Shown: positions 50,138 to 62,917 of the stretch, in pieces
Layout: every line of letters begins with the position of its first letter
How positions within the stretch are numbered: the stretch's first letter is position 1
Assembly (NCBI GenBank): GCA_963921425.1
Contig: OY992836.1
Coordinates: 17,377,614 to 17,441,613, forward strand
Direction of reading: 5' to 3'
Length of the DNA stretch: 64,000 bases
Source of the DNA: Dryas octopetala
Lineage: Eukaryota > Streptophyta > Magnoliopsida > Rosales > Rosaceae
Made by a program: the position numbers and the translations under genes
Notes under the pieces: model-generated
The model's database searches: none
Seen by the model: only the letters and a program-made list of their open reading frames with translations
What the model was told of the DNA's origin: nothing

Positions 50138-50378
50138 TGTTGCTGCTACACTTTACAGTTTGCTCGTTTGGTTTCGATTGTTTTGGTTCGACAAGCCAAG
50201 AGATGATGAGAGAATGGAGTGAGACGCAAGAAACTACACAAATTACAGAATAATTCCAAATATATAATCCTGTAAACAGCAGCATAAATACAATATTTAC
50301 AACAATAAATTAATTATGATCTTTTTTTATTTGGACCGCTATCTATCTTCTTTACTCTACGTACTTATATATATATAT

Positions 50379-51140
50379 ATAAAATAAAAGGTCATTGATT
50401 TTAATTACTAAATTTTAATAATTTTTTAGTTTAGTATTAAAATTAAATAGCATTTTAGATTAGGTACTAGTTGAAAAGTCAAAATTAATAAAGTAAAAGG
50501 TATTAGAATTTACATATATTACATCACATGCCACTACAATAAAAAAATAAAAAAAATATTACATCACAAATATTACATTAATTTATACTATATTATATTA
50601 AAAAAAAATCAATCCAGTCACAACTTAACTGTGACTATCTTGGTAAATTGAAAGAGACAACTCACACTACTATACTATATATTATTTTGAGTAAAAGTAT
50701 TGTTTTGACCTCTATTTATACTATATTGTAGTATAATTTCTCTAAAAAAAATTCAATTAAGTCACAACTTAACTGTGACTGTCTCACAACTTAGATGTGA
50801 CTGTCTTTCAGTCACAACTAAATTTGAAGTTGTGAGTGTCGTACAGTCACAACTAAATGAGAAGTTGAGACTACATTAGCAAATTTTCAAGATAATATAA
50901 AAGTCTCAAGGGCAATTTTGTCAAAACCTTATAAATTTTAACTAACACTCATCATATGTGGGCCAAAGAATAAAAATGTCAAATGAAAAAAGTTCAAATC
51001 AAAGGGGCCAACATATTTGTGACATAATCTAAAAAATTATATTTAAATTTGGTAATTCAATTGAAAAATTATATGGTCTTTATGCTATACCAAAAAATTA
51101 TTGAAATTTGGTATTTAATCCTAATATTCTAATAAAATAA
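50379..51140 (-). mobile_element. MULE-like element copy B, 744 bp, inverted relative to A and C
   Basis: The element is 50388-51131 with exact 9-bp duplication ATAAAATAA (50379-50387 and 51132-51140). Its right terminus, reversed (TAGAATATTA then GGATTAAATACCAAATTTCA), matches the left ends of the copies at 35569 and 58387. Its left end AAGGTCATTGATTTTAATTA matches their reversed right ends. Interior has repeated AGTCACAACT-type motifs at 50615-50645 and 50760-50880. No ORF. Confidence 0.85.
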
Positions 51141-51248
51141 TAATAATAAGGTTTAAGTTTTTATGATTTTTTTTTTGTACAAGAGGAGCCGAAGCCCAAA
51201 AGAAAAACCTAAACAACTACAGCTCTAAGACAAGGAGTACCAAGAGCA

Positions 51249-54200
51249 TCAGCAGAAAGTAAAGAGCAGAGGGAGGGGGAAATCAAACCAATGAACACCA
51301 AAATCCCTCCTAATACTTAAGGAGGCTAAACAATCAGAACAAAAATTTTGCTCACAATACACATGCCTCACCAAGCAATTAGCAAACCCACCAAAAAGCA
51401 GCCTGCAGCTATTAGCAAGACTAAATAGAGGATGAGCAACATCAACCTCCTTCGAAACAAGGGAGACAAACAAGGAGGAATCACTTTCCACTTCAAGCAT
51501 AGCAACACCTTGATCACGAGCAAAGGAAAGACCCCACAACTCAGCTTCAAGGACAAAACCAACACCAAGATTAGCAGTAAAGCCTTTAATCCACTCCCTA
51601 ACATGATTCCGCAATAAACCACCAGCACCAATGATCTCAGAAGAAGGATTTCTGCAACCATCAATATTAAGCTTCACACAACCCTTAACATGAGGCCACC
51701 GATGAAGATCAATCACCTGCCTAATAGATTTAGAGAAACTAACCTTATTTGCACTATACTAATCTCAAGCATACTGAAAGATAATGCAATGGGGATTAAT
51801 AGGCAAAGTAAAGTGAGAATAAAAAACAAAGCAGCACCTCGACTTCCATATATACCATAAAGTCGCAGCAAACAAAAAAAACCAAGGGATTCCCTTCCTA
51901 GTAGAGATATTAGCTTTAAAATTAAAACCAAGCCAATCTTCAAAGCTATCCAAACTACCCAAGGAAACACCAGCAAAAACACCAATAAAATGCCAAAGAG
52001 ACACATAAAAATTGCAGACTTTGGAAAGATGATTCAAAGACTCACATTGCGCAGGGCATCTAGGACAATCAAAGATATTAGTAAAATGCCTTCTAAACCT
52101 TTGAGCATTAGTCATAATCCAGCCTACCATGACAGAGGGTCCAAAGAAAGGTCTTGAACTTTGGAGGCACATGCAATTTCCAAATAAAAGACCATCTCCA
52201 ATTACCAATATCAGTGGCAAAATGAGACAAATAAGCAGTTTTAACAGTAAATATACCATCAGAAGTGAGCTTTCAGATACATCTATCCACCCCACTACCA
52301 ATGGCACCAGCATGAACACTAATAACCTTTTGAATAATCTGGAGAGGGAGACATTCCTTTAAGCAGTCAATATCCCACCCTCTATCGTCATCAAAAAAAT
52401 TACTAACATTTAACTCAAGCATATCATCAGTAAAGTGAACAGTAGCAAAATGGGAAAGAGGTCCAATACCAAGCCAGTCATTTCTCCAAAATAAGATACT
52501 ATCTCCATTACCCACTCTCCATTTAATACCCTTAAGAAGCAAATTAGCCCCAAAAAGGATAGCCTTCCATGTGCTAGAGCGGTTAGCATACTGGACATTT
52601 TTAGCAATTAAAATATCAAATTGCTTAAGGTACTTACCTTATAAAACATGAGCCCAAAGACCATCCTCCTTTTGAGCAAGCCTCCAAGCAGTCTTAGCAA
52701 GCAAAGCTTGATTCATCAAGGCAGTTTGCTTAAGCCCCAAACCTCCCAGATGTTTAGGTTTGCAAACAAGCTCCCAAGTAACCAAGTGCACTCTATTATG
52801 ATCTCCCGAAACCCCCCCAAAGGAAATCCCTATTGAGTCTATCAAGCTTATTACATATAGACATAGTGAAACGAATAGTTTGCATCAAGTAAATAGGGAT
52901 ATCAGAAGTAACATACTGCAAAAGAGTTAGTTTGCTAGCCATAGAAAGAGAATTACACTTCCAAACAGCCAATCTTCTCTTAACCTTCTCAACAACCTCA
53001 ATGTAAATGTCCTTACCAATCTTGGAATGAATCAAAAGAACTCCCAGATATTTTCCTAAGCAAGTAGTAAGGGGGAACCACATATAGAAGCAATCTCAAT
53101 TGCAATTTTAGGGCAAGTATTCGGAGAGACAAAAATGCAAGACTTCTGAAAACTAACTTGTTGCCCAGAAACATCACAGAAAACATCCAAACAAAACTTC
53201 ATAATAGAGGACTGATCCACAGAAGTTTCCCCAAAAAGAATAAGATCATATGCAAAAAAAAGATGAGATACCAAAGGTCCTCCTTGACAAATGCTAACAG
53301 GTTTCCAAGCAGAAGAAATGACTTTTTGAGAAATCAAATGAGACAATTTCTCCGTGCAAAGAACAAAAAGATAGGGAGAGAGAGGGTCACCATGTCTAAT
53401 CCCACATGTAGGTACAAAAGTAGAAGATATTTCCCCATTAATGATAGCCTGGAACCTAACAAACACAGGTCATGATCAAATCTAAAAGAAAGCCTTTGAT
53501 ACCATTCTCCATAAGAACATTTCTGATGAAACCCCATTTAAGTCTATCATAAGCTTTGGAAAGATCAATTTTCCAAGCCATGTAGCCCTTTTGACCCTTA
53601 GTCAATTTAAATTTATGCAAAACCTCTTGAGCAACAATAATATTGTCAGTGATATGTCTACCAAGCACAAAACTGACTTGAGTAGGATGGATGAGCTTTG
53701 GAAGCACAAGTCTTAACTTGGACACCACAATCTTAGAGATAACTTTATAGAGGGTATTACACAGGCCAATAGGCCTTAATTGGGAGACAGAAGTGGGGTT
53801 TGCAACTTTAGGCACCAAGGCAATCAAAGAATTGTTTAAACCCTCAGGAATGGTAGCAGTAGCAAAACACCTTAACACAAAAGAAACAATATCATGTTTA
53901 CAAACATCCCAAAAATGATGGAAGAAAGAGGCAGGCAACCCATCGGGGCCAAGGGCTTTAAGGGCACCAATGGAAAAAAAGACTACTCTTAATATCTGCT
54001 TCACTAATATCTTGAAAAATAAGACCCAAATCCCCAGTGCTCAAAACATGCAGGAGATAAATGAGGAAGAAGATCATAAGACAAGGATCTAGAATTATCA
54101 GAAAACAATCATTGAAAATACCTTATCACAATATCATGCATACCAACTTTATCTGAGACCCAACCTCCATCTTCATCATGCAAGCCCTCAAGCTTGTTTC

Positions 54201-55413
54201 TTCGCCTCCGAATAATAGTAGAGAGATGAAAAAACTTGGTATTCTTGTCACCAGCTCTAAGCCAAAGATTTCTAGACTTTTGCATCCAAAAAATTTCCTC
54301 ATGTTGAAGAATCAAATTATAATCCTTGCATAAATCCTTCTCAAGATTGATCAAATAAGGATTATAAGAGTAGCACAATGCCTTTTGAATACCATTGAGC
54401 CTAGCCAAGACTCTTTTTTTCTTTTTAAAAAGACAACCAAAAATATTAGCATTCCATTCCTTTAAAGAACTAGACAAAGCAAGACATTTTTGGAGGGCAT
54501 GGCTAGAGAGAGAACCCCAAGTATCAGTAATGAAACCCTTGAAATCAGAATGATCTAGCCATATAGCTTGAAAACGGAAGGGAATGAGATCCTTTCTAGG
54601 AACATGACTAGTAGAAAGACAAACAAGAAGAGGACAGTGGTCATAGTCAACTTTGGGAAGATGCCTCACAAACCCTTTCGGAAACAGCTGCCTCTAACCC
54701 ATACAGCAATGAGCTCTATCAAATCTCCTCTATTTAGTATCACCCGCATATGTTTTATTGCTCCAAGTGAAAGAAGGACCAATAAATCCCAGGTCCACCA
54801 GAGAATTTCTACAAATCCAATAAGCAAAATGACCATTACCAGTAGTATGATTACCTCCACGTTGCTCCAAGTGATCCACAATATCATTAAAATCACCAAC
54901 ACCTAGCCAAGGAATAGAAATAGTGGAAAACAACCCATCCATATATTGCCACAACAATTCCCTAGGACCAGGGTGAGGATTAGCATAGACAACAGTGAAG
55001 AACCAAAATTCTTGATTCATATTAACCAAAGCTGTGATAGTTTGACTAGAACAAGCAACCACTTAAAGGTTGACATAAAAGCTATCCCATAAAAGCCACA
55101 CACCTCCAGAGAAACCATTAGCATCCACAATAAAGAAATTACTAAACCCCAGAGATTTAACCACCCCTAAAGCTCTATTATCACTAATTCTAGGCTCTTG
55201 AATAGCCAGAACATTGAAGTGATACATTTTCCTGAAGTCTTTAATAATGGCATCAAAATTAGAACCACCAGCACCCCTCACATTCCAAGACATCACAATC
55301 ATAATGATGGAAAGGAAAAAAATAAGCAAGATAAGGAAAAAAAACTCATTACTGAGCAAGTAACATAGCCTCCAAGGAGTTAGAGGCATTAGTCTCATCA
55401 TTAAACCCACCAA
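51249..55413 (-). pseudogene. LINE ORF2 (endonuclease, reverse transcriptase, RNase H), broken
   Basis: Endonuclease at about 55413-54730 starts MSWNVRGAGG and includes AIQEPRISDNRA and VGDFNDIVD. An in-frame TAA at 55063-55065 interrupts it. A middle region follows at 54669-54109. Reverse transcriptase spans 54004-53056 in two frames (KALGPDGLPASFFHHFW, KIDLSKAYDRLKW, GIRHGDPLSPYLFVLC). The catalytic site reads FAYD where FADD is expected, losing an essential Asp. The zinc-binding region (about 52845-51765) is split over several frames. RNase H at 51716-51249 keeps its motif residues (KLNIDGCRNP, EAELWGL, VESDS). Not capable of movement. Confidence 0.88.
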
Positions 55414-57158
55414 CTCTCATTTGAAAGTCACCATTCTCACAAGCATTTGCTGAGACATTACACTCAGAAACATAAGAAGAAAAAGAATCAATCGGGTCTT
55501 CACCAGCATCACAAGAGCCCAAAATGTTAGGAGGGTCATGCCCATGAATAAGAGTGTCCTTGCCCTTCCCAGAGACAAAACTAGGAGAAAGACCAACATT
55601 CCAGGAGAAATTACCACCAACATCATGTTGGACATTAACCTCTCTAATCTGCACACCAACAGGAGGAGCACCACTTCCCCCATCAATTCCCTTAGCTTTA
55701 GCGTTAGTCTTAGCCTTAGATTTAGACTTAGAAATAGGAGCCTGGGGCTTGGATTGCACATTCTGAGAAACAGGATTAGTCTGACCATTAGAGGTATCCA
55801 GCAAGGCCTTTTTCTGGCCCTTAACCTTCTTCTTACATGCAGAAGAAATCTTCACATTTTTAGCCTCAACCAATTTTCCAAACCCAAAAGGACCATCTAG
55901 GATAGAATTGGGCATAATATCAGCCTGACCATTAATCCCAAAATCAGAAGCATTTTTTAAAACATTAAATCTTGAGCCGGAAGGCCTTTCTCCCTTAAAC
56001 TTACTAGGACCAGCCCCACCCTCAGAATTCCCTGGTTTCTTTTTCCATTTGTGCTTCACAACCATCCATTCACCATGAAGATTCTTAGGACCCTCATCAC
56101 CAATCAAAACAGGACCCTCAACAGATTTTGCAGAACAATTCCCAGCAGGTGTAGTCAAACCACCATCAATATCTACATCAACATTTGGAGGACTATCAAC
56201 ACTAGCCTGCTTAGCCTTAATCTCCAGAATTATTGGACATTTATCCTTTCCATGACCATAACATCCACACTCAAAGCACACCAAATTAATCCCCTCGTAA
56301 ACCACATTATAGACACGCCCTTGAATCTTAACAAAAGAAACCACAGGTTTACTGAGATCAATTTCCACACAAACTCTAGCAAACTTACCTATGGATTGAC
56401 CCAAAGTATGACTATCAACCTTAATAGTAATCCCAAGAACATTACCAATAGCAGTAATAATTTCCAAATTAAAAAAATTCAACACTCAACCCAACAATGC
56501 GAGCCCAAACAACCATGTGAGTTACCTTATCCTCCAAAGGATTGAAACCAAGTCGCCAACGTTGAACCACCACATGTTGGCCGGCAACAAACCACGGGCC
56601 ACCAGAGAGCACCTTTTGCATATCTTCCTCCAAAACAAATTTTGCAATGTAATAGTCATTATGAATATCAACCAAAGACATTGGACCCTTAACACCCCAT
56701 TTATGCTTCAGTTTCTCCAAAATGAAACTGTAAGCATGAGATCGACCCATGAATTTGATGATAATAAAACAACGCCACGCAAGACAGAGACGATCCGTAA
56801 CATTCTCAGAGAAACGAATGGCAGGTATACAGCTAGGCTCAACAATACAATCACCCTTCCTAAGAACAAGATGATCTTGGTCCAGACCCTTTAAACCCGA
56901 GAGATCCGAATTTAAGAGCATATCCTTGAAAGACGCTGAGATAAGCGTCGCATTCTGTACAGGAGAAGAACTAAGGACACCATCATCAATAATCGTCGAT
57001 TCAGGTCGGAGACGCTTAGAACCACTACCAAAAGAAGGATCATCACAGAAGGATTGCTCCCCGGAGGTCGGAGAGCAGCCGGATCGGAAACCAAAGAAGC
57101 TCCCGCCACCGCTATTGATCAACTTTAGACAAAGTGAAAGCTTTTTGATTTGACACAC
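55349..57158 (-). pseudogene. LINE ORF1 (DUF4283 and CCHC zinc knuckle), frameshifted
   Basis: Two overlapping frames: 57158-56469 carries a DUF4283-type RNA-binding domain (LCLAWRCFIIIKFMGRSHAY, GGPWFVAGQHVVVQRW, VVWARIVGLSVEFF); 56485-55349 continues it (GKFARVCVEIDLSKPVV) into a zinc knuckle CFECGCYGHGKDKC near residue 70 of that frame. One frameshift near 56470-56485 separates the halves. ORF1 proteins coat LINE RNA and act in the nucleoprotein particle. The downstream part is a Lys/Ser-rich linker. Confidence 0.85.
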
Positions 57159-57216
57159 AAACTTTTGTGATTAACCCAAGTGGTGAGAGTAGAGTAATAG
57201 TTATAAACTTATAATT

Positions 57217-57607
57217 AAAAAAGAGATAATTAAGTTTGGTTTTTTTAGAAAAATAATTTTTAGATAGAAATCAAAGGTGTTTTAAAATTTATAAGAAAAT
57301 CATTTTAATTCATAATAAAATCATTTTAATTCATAATAAAATCATTTTAATTTATTAAAAAATTATTTTAATTCATAATAAATTATTTTAATTTATAAGA
57401 AAATTCATTTAATTCATAATAAAGTCTTTCTCGGATTTAAAGGATATTTTCTCTTATAGGGTGTAGAGTTTGCCTAAAATTCTAGAGTTAAAACCTAACA
57501 TAAAGCCGTCAAAGAAAAAAATAAAATGACTTGATTAAAATCCCTAAATCACTACCGATCTTAATCTAAGAAATACTCATAAAATAGACTGGACTCTAAG
57601 TTTCCCT
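57217..57607 (-). repeat. Dispersed repeat, copy 2 (inverted copy of 46512-46906)
   Basis: Reverse complement runs from AAACTTAGAGTCCAGTCTAT through TTAGGTTTTAACTCTAGAAT and a tandem array of ATTTTAATTCATAATAAAAT units (57300-57420) to ATTATCTCTTTTTTAATTA. This copy has more array units than the other. It directly abuts the 5' end of the LINE. Confidence 0.7.
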
Positions 57608-58377
57608 AATTAAAATAAAGCTATAATTCAATTTTCATCCAAGGTAATAAAGAAAAGAAAAAACAAAAAAGGCTTGTAAAGGCTTAAAACTTATAAGCAA
57701 ATTGATTTGTAGAGGTTTTATTGTAAGGAAATTCACAGTGAGGCCTTTATTTTGATTATGATTCTAATTTATTGGACTAAAAAATAAAAATCACTACTCA
57801 CAGTGGGCTGGAAAGAGTGATTATTATCTGGCCTGATACCATTAGTGATGTCCATATATGATCATCACTGATTCTAATTTATATCCATTGCGAGCCTGCC
57901 CACGTGAAGAGAGAGGAGAGACAAATGATGTCAGATAATTACAGTTGACGCGAGGCCCATGTGTTTGGCCAATCAAAATTCATCCTTTTTTTTTTGCCAA
58001 TCAAAATTCATCAATTCTTTAATTATTTGTTTGAATTAATTAAACTACCGAAACAATTCGAAAAAATCTAGAAAAATTTGAAAAAAAAAACTCTAAAAAT
58101 TATGACATTGAATCCAACGGCTATTTTCACATTTTTTCTATAAATACCTCATTTACTTCATTATCCTTTGAAATGATATAAATTTGTGTTGTGTGTGAAA
58201 TTTTGATGCATTAATCTTTATTAAATGGTGCATTAGATCAAGATAATTTATTTGTAAATATACGTAAAATTGGACTTTTTTTTAAAGATTTTATTAAAAT
58301 AATAACATTGGTATAATTTTTATAAATAATTACTTTATAAATTAAAAATTAATGATCAATTAATTAAGATTTGACAT
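57608..58377. other. Intergenic DNA, no gene
   Basis: AT-rich with no recognisable ORF or repeat termini. A short duplication (tgccaatcaaaattcatc) lies near 57970-58010. Confidence 0.45.
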
Positions 58378-58876
58378 AATTTAATTTAGAAAATTAGGAT
58401 TAAATACCAAATATCAATAGTTTTTTAGTAAAGCAGCAAGACACTGATTTTTTTTAGTTTAGGTACTAACCTAGAGTAAAACATTTTGGATTAGGTCACA
58501 AATCAGTTTGTTATACAGTTGTGACTGTCGAACAGTTACAGTTGTAATTGTCGAACAGTCACAGTTGTGACTATTTAAAATTTATAAAAAATCAAAATTT
58601 TTAAGGGTTTCATAATTTTGATTTAAGTTTGGGGGATGAAGTCCTATAACTCAAAGACTAAACATTAAAGTTTAAACCTTGCATATATTGAAAAAACAAC
58701 AAATCAATAAAAAAGTTATGATTGTTAGACAGTCACAGTTTGATATAAGCATGTTTTTTAAAATTGGTACCTAAACTAAAATTTAGTACCTAAAGTGAAA
58801 TGACATAAATGTTTTAGTAGTTGAAATGAAAAAACATTATAATTTGGTACCTAAAGTCAATGAACCTAATTTAATT
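58378..58876 (+). mobile_element. MULE-like element copy C, 481 bp
   Basis: The element is 58387-58867 with exact 9-bp duplication AATTTAATT (58378-58386 and 58868-58876). It begins TAGAAAATTAGGATTAAATA and ends (reversed) AGGTTCATTGACTTTAGGTA. Interior contains TTGTGACTGTCGAACAGT-type words at 58518-58575 and 58727-58740, the same motif family as copies A and B. Non-coding; this is the shortest copy. Confidence 0.85.
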
Positions 58877-59172
58877 TGGTACAACAATATTACTCTAAGA
58901 TATTACTCTCATCACCACTAAGAATACAATAAATATATAAATGACTTATTCACTCTTAGTATTATTCAGATAGAAATCAGGTAACTATTCAGACAAAAAT
59001 CAGAATTAAAATTTCTTCATCATCATTGTGGAAGGCCTAAAAATGACGCTCAAATTATAACTCGCGTCTCACTTTCGCGAGAAATGAAAAGAAATATAGG
59101 GGAGAATGGGCGCTAGCCATACACTTTCTACAAAATTAATAAAAATGACCATTTATACGTACCATGGGCATG

Positions 59173-60623
59173 GTTATTATCAAGGAGTAAAATTTCGGTT
59201 TCGAGGAAATTTTCGATGGAAATTTCAACAGAAATTTTCGTGGAAATTTCGATTAAAATTTCGATTTCGATAAAATTAGATAAAAACGACGGAAATTGTT
59301 ATCAAAATATGGAAATTTTGAATGAAACTTGACCATATGTTTATTTAACATATTATCTACTATATTAATAAAAAACATTGAAGAAACCAAATTATATAAT
59401 AGGTTTCATGTGATATAAGATGAATATAATGCGCGTTGGAGGCAAAAACTGTTAAACAAAATTAGTATAATGAATAATGAAATCAGTATATTCTTTATAC
59501 TCTATAATTTATACACTAACCCTAATACTAAACCCTATATACTCTATATATTTTAATACTCTTTATACTCTATAATCTATGCACTAAACTCTATATACTG
59601 TATGTTCTTTAAGATATGGACCATATGGTATAAGATATTATGATTTAGGCCCTTTAGGGTATTCTTCCCCACCAAGCACCAGCCCCCTGCCTCTCTCCCC
59701 CCAACCCAGTCCATCCCCGACACACCCCCCCTCACCCAGCCCCTTTTCTGTGAGACCCTGTATTTTCCAAATAATTATTTTAAATATTTTGAGAATTTAT
59801 TTTAAGGATTTTGAGAATTTATTTGGAATTTAAAAAGGTTTTAATTTAATTTTAATTATTTAATTATTTTTGTTTTAAATTAGGCTTGACCCAAAGTTAA
59901 CTTTTAAATTTAGTAGACTTTTGATTCGGACTTTGGGCACGTTGGATAGGTCTCGAGTTCACGAGTTCGTAGACACGTAGCACGCGTCGATCGGAGTTAT
60001 GGTTTGAAAGTTACGGACATTTGAAGTAAAGGGCAATTTTGTAATTTTTACAAAAGGGGTTTTAAAACCCAAAAACCAGATTTTTATCCCATTCTCTCTC
60101 CTCTCTCCTGGTTCTCTCTCTCTCTCTCTCTCTCTCGCGTGCCTCACCTTCGCCGCACCTGCCACCGGCGCGTGGCGGCGCGTCCAGCCATGGCTGGCAA
60201 CGGGACCGGCCCAGATCTCCTCACCGTTCTTCCTTCTTCCTCCCCCTGGTGGCGGCGCAGTCCAGAAACCTCCCCCGAGTCGCGAACCAGCTGAGGCCGA
60301 TCCTTGGAGCTCCGGCGGCGATCTCACTTTTCCGGCGACGACGCGACCTCCCATCACTTGGGTTGTCTTCCTCTCGTCACGGTGAGTCTGCCCATGTGCT
60401 TCCCTGGCTCCGACGACCCCGCACGGCGGCGGATCGAAGATTTTGCCAATTTTCCCGAAACCAGCCCCCAAACCCAGTCGAAATTTCGCCAATTTCGCCG
60501 AAATTTCGTCGAAATAATTACCGAAAATAATTAGGTATGTGATAAAATTTCGGTGACCCAAAAAAACGAAATTTTCGACAAAATTTCACCGAAAATTTCG
60601 AAATTTCATTCCTTGGTTATTAT
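59173..60623. mobile_element. Non-autonomous hAT element, 1435 bp, 8-bp target duplication GTTATTAT
   Basis: The element is 59181-60615. Terminal inverted repeats are CAAGGAGTAAAATTTCG and CAAGGAATGAAATTTCG (15 of 17). Exact GTTATTAT copies at 59173-59180 and 60616-60623 are the 8-bp signature of hAT. Both subterminal regions are packed with AAATTTCG-type repeats (59191-59280 and 60477-60610). The interior (about 59650-60470) is unrelated: GC-rich with a (CT)n tract (60114-60137) and an LTR-like start TGTGAGACCCTGTATTTTCC near 59750. No transposase. Opposing ORFs in the GC-rich part have no domains. Confidence 0.88.
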
Positions 60624-61161
60624 TACTATAGACTAAGTGCAGATAAAATGTATATGGAGTTATGGACCGGAGCTGAAGTTGAAGCTTTCTCTTTCATTTT
60701 AAGCTGAATCAGAGAAAAGTTGACGCTTTTGTTGCAGAGGTTTTATGGCAAATACATCATTAATTACGTCTTAGGTTGGTGTGTCTTCCCAATGTAGTTT
60801 TTCTCAAACGTCATTAGTAGTGACTTCTATATTTTTTAATTTTTCAAAGTTTGAAAAAAATAAAATTATTAAAAATTAACGAGGATAAAATAGAAAAATG
60901 GTTTAAACATCCCAATCTACTAGAATCTTCACTCGCAAAAGCGGAGCGTGGACACAACCCATATCACAGGAGAACGTAACGTAAGCATAGAGTGGGCCAT
61001 GCGCGTGGTCAACCAGGTGACAACCACAGTGAACGGCGGCTGAGATAAAAAAGCGAATGCAGCCAAGGGTTAAGGGCGTGTTTGGGCGTGCGTGTGGGCC
61101 ACCAAAGAAAAGAAAAAGACAAAAGCTTGAAAATACAGGAAAATACAGAGAAAGAGTTAGT

Positions 61162-61202
<41 letters not shown>

Positions 61203-61300
61203 TGGTGGGTGGAGAGTGCTTTTATTAGGAATTTATGACTCTTTTTGTGTGCCTTGTGTTGTCACAGCAAAGCCCAAGAACAAAGAAAAAGTATTAGAGA

Positions 61301-61336
<36 letters not shown>

Positions 61337-62917
61337 CTGTGGAACTGTGGAAGAGTGTTTTATTAGAGAGAGAGAGAAGTTTCAAGAGAGGAGACATGTC
61401 CAAGCACATCCCAACAGCTATTTTCTTTGCTGCTTATTCATGCCTTACCAGATCCCAAAGGTCTATCTCTCTCTCTCTCTCGCTCGCACACACTCCCTTG
61501 ATATTTTTCATACTTTTCCTGTCTCCACTCTCCTACTTTCTTATTGCTTTTTATCTTTCTTCTTTTTATTTTTATGTTTGTCCTTCCCCCCCCTTTTTTT
61601 CTTTTTCTGCTCCATCTCTTTCTAGCTAGACGGTTCATTTATGGGTGTAGAATCTGAGTGGGTATGTTTCTCTTTGCTATTTACTGATTGCATGTGGAGT
61701 TTGGGATGATGGTGATTTTGTTTTAGTTGTTGCTGAAGATGGGAAAGTGGTTCTGGTAAAGTTGTCGCTTTTATTAATTGGTTTCTGGCCTTTGCTGTGT
61801 TGGGTACTTTGCTTTCTTATTTTTGGTTATGGGTATTCTGGTTCTCACATTTTCTTTTTATTTTTCTATATTTTTCCTGCATCTTATTTGTTTATATTTT
61901 AAAATATTGTTGTTCCACTAATACTAGTGGGTTTGTGGATATTGCTTTGTTCTTCTGGGTTTGAGTGAGTAATGGGAGGATCGAGTAACTTATATATTAT
62001 TATCTGAAAATCTTTTTTTTTTTGTGTGATGGGGTTGTTCTAAAATTCTCATGTCTCTACTTATTGACTGATTTGCCTCTCGTTGATCTGTTTCTGTTTC
62101 ATGAGGTTGGGGTTTGATTTGCTGCCTACTGATGCTGCATGTAGATGGAAAGCTCTCTTGTTTGTAATGTTTACTGAACTAAAAGAATGACCGGGTTTTT
62201 TTCACGCTGGGTCTTTTTCTTTAATTTCTTGACACAGTAACTGATATATAAAGTATCGCAGTCTGTAGAAACTTATGGAAACCTCTCTTTTCTGTTCTGT
62301 GCATGTGGAGTCTGATTTTTCATTTAAAAGGTGTTAGAAACAAGAATTCCAAAGTTTTCTGTAAATGCTTCATCTGCCTGCGTAAATCTGATATAAAATG
62401 GCAGAGGTTGCTGGGGTTTATTATGGCATAAGATATTAAGAGAATGTCATTTGTTATTTTCTTGGAATCATTCATGGTTGTATTAGAAGAGAATATAATG
62501 TTCAGTAAATCTTTTGTGCTTTCCAATTCTAAGTGTTGATTAATTTGTTGCGTAATTTCAATTCAATGGCGAGCTCCTATTCTTTTTCTCTTTTGTATGG
62601 AATATTTATTCATGTTAATTGTATTAGAAGAGAACTTAATGTTGTTTGAATCTTTTTTGTGCTTTAATTTCTAATGAGATTGCTCATGTGCTATAATGCA
62701 CAACGTGATTGAATGGTTGCATACTGTGCTATTACATGTACCCTTTTATAGTTTTATGTGTTGATCTGAGTAGATAATCTGTGTCAAATATGAGCTACGT
62801 GGTTCTTAATAAGAATGTTTTGGATTTTGCAAAAAAATTCAGGACACATTGATAGAATTAGCTATACCAACTCAAAACTTGGACAAGAAAATCTTCAATC
62901 AAAGTTCTGTCCAGTCA
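60624..62917 (+). other. NF-YA promoter, 5' leader and leader intron
   Basis: Promoter about 60624-61100. The transcribed leader probably starts near 61100 and is rich in (GA)n (61164-61199, 61296-61336). A long U-rich intron ends at the acceptor ttcag at 62838-62842, upstream of the coding ATG at 62918. A possible donor is 61459/61460 (cccaaag|gtctat). A leader intron is common in plant NF-YA genes. An ATG at 61396 opens a 77-codon upstream ORF if unspliced. Confidence 0.55.
61164..61336 (+). repeat. Two (GA)n microsatellites in the NF-YA leader
   Basis: Nearly pure GA runs at 61164-61199 (36 nt) and 61296-61336 (with one gaca interruption). They create Arg-Glu repeat ORFs in the plus strand that are not genes. 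Confidence 0.85.

Larger units (their letters stand above)
51167..57160 (-). mobile_element. L1-type LINE retrotransposon, nearly full length but decayed
   Basis: Read on the minus strand: ORF1 (57158 to about 55349), ORF2 (about 55413 to 51249) with endonuclease, reverse transcriptase, zinc-binding RVT region and RNase H, then a short 3' tail ending in an A run (51167-51176). Frameshifts and stops break both ORFs. It lies directly beside MULE-like copy B. A convincing target duplication was not found. The overall plan, with DUF4283 plus CCHC in ORF1, is that of plant L1 elements. Confidence 0.9.

Noticed and set aside
50600..50880. Repeated AGTCACAAC words considered as a CRISPR-like or satellite array
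   Set aside because: Spacing and orientation are irregular, the words occur in both orientations, and they fall inside a bounded transposon. CRISPR arrays do not occur in plant nuclear DNA.
60249..60561. ORFs in the GC-rich interior of the hAT element, both strands
   Set aside because: Compositional; Arg/Pro-rich, no domain, and within a mobile element.
61057..61629. 190-codon ORF with Arg-Glu repeats
   Set aside because: The repeats are translation of (GA)n microsatellites; the region is the NF-YA leader.
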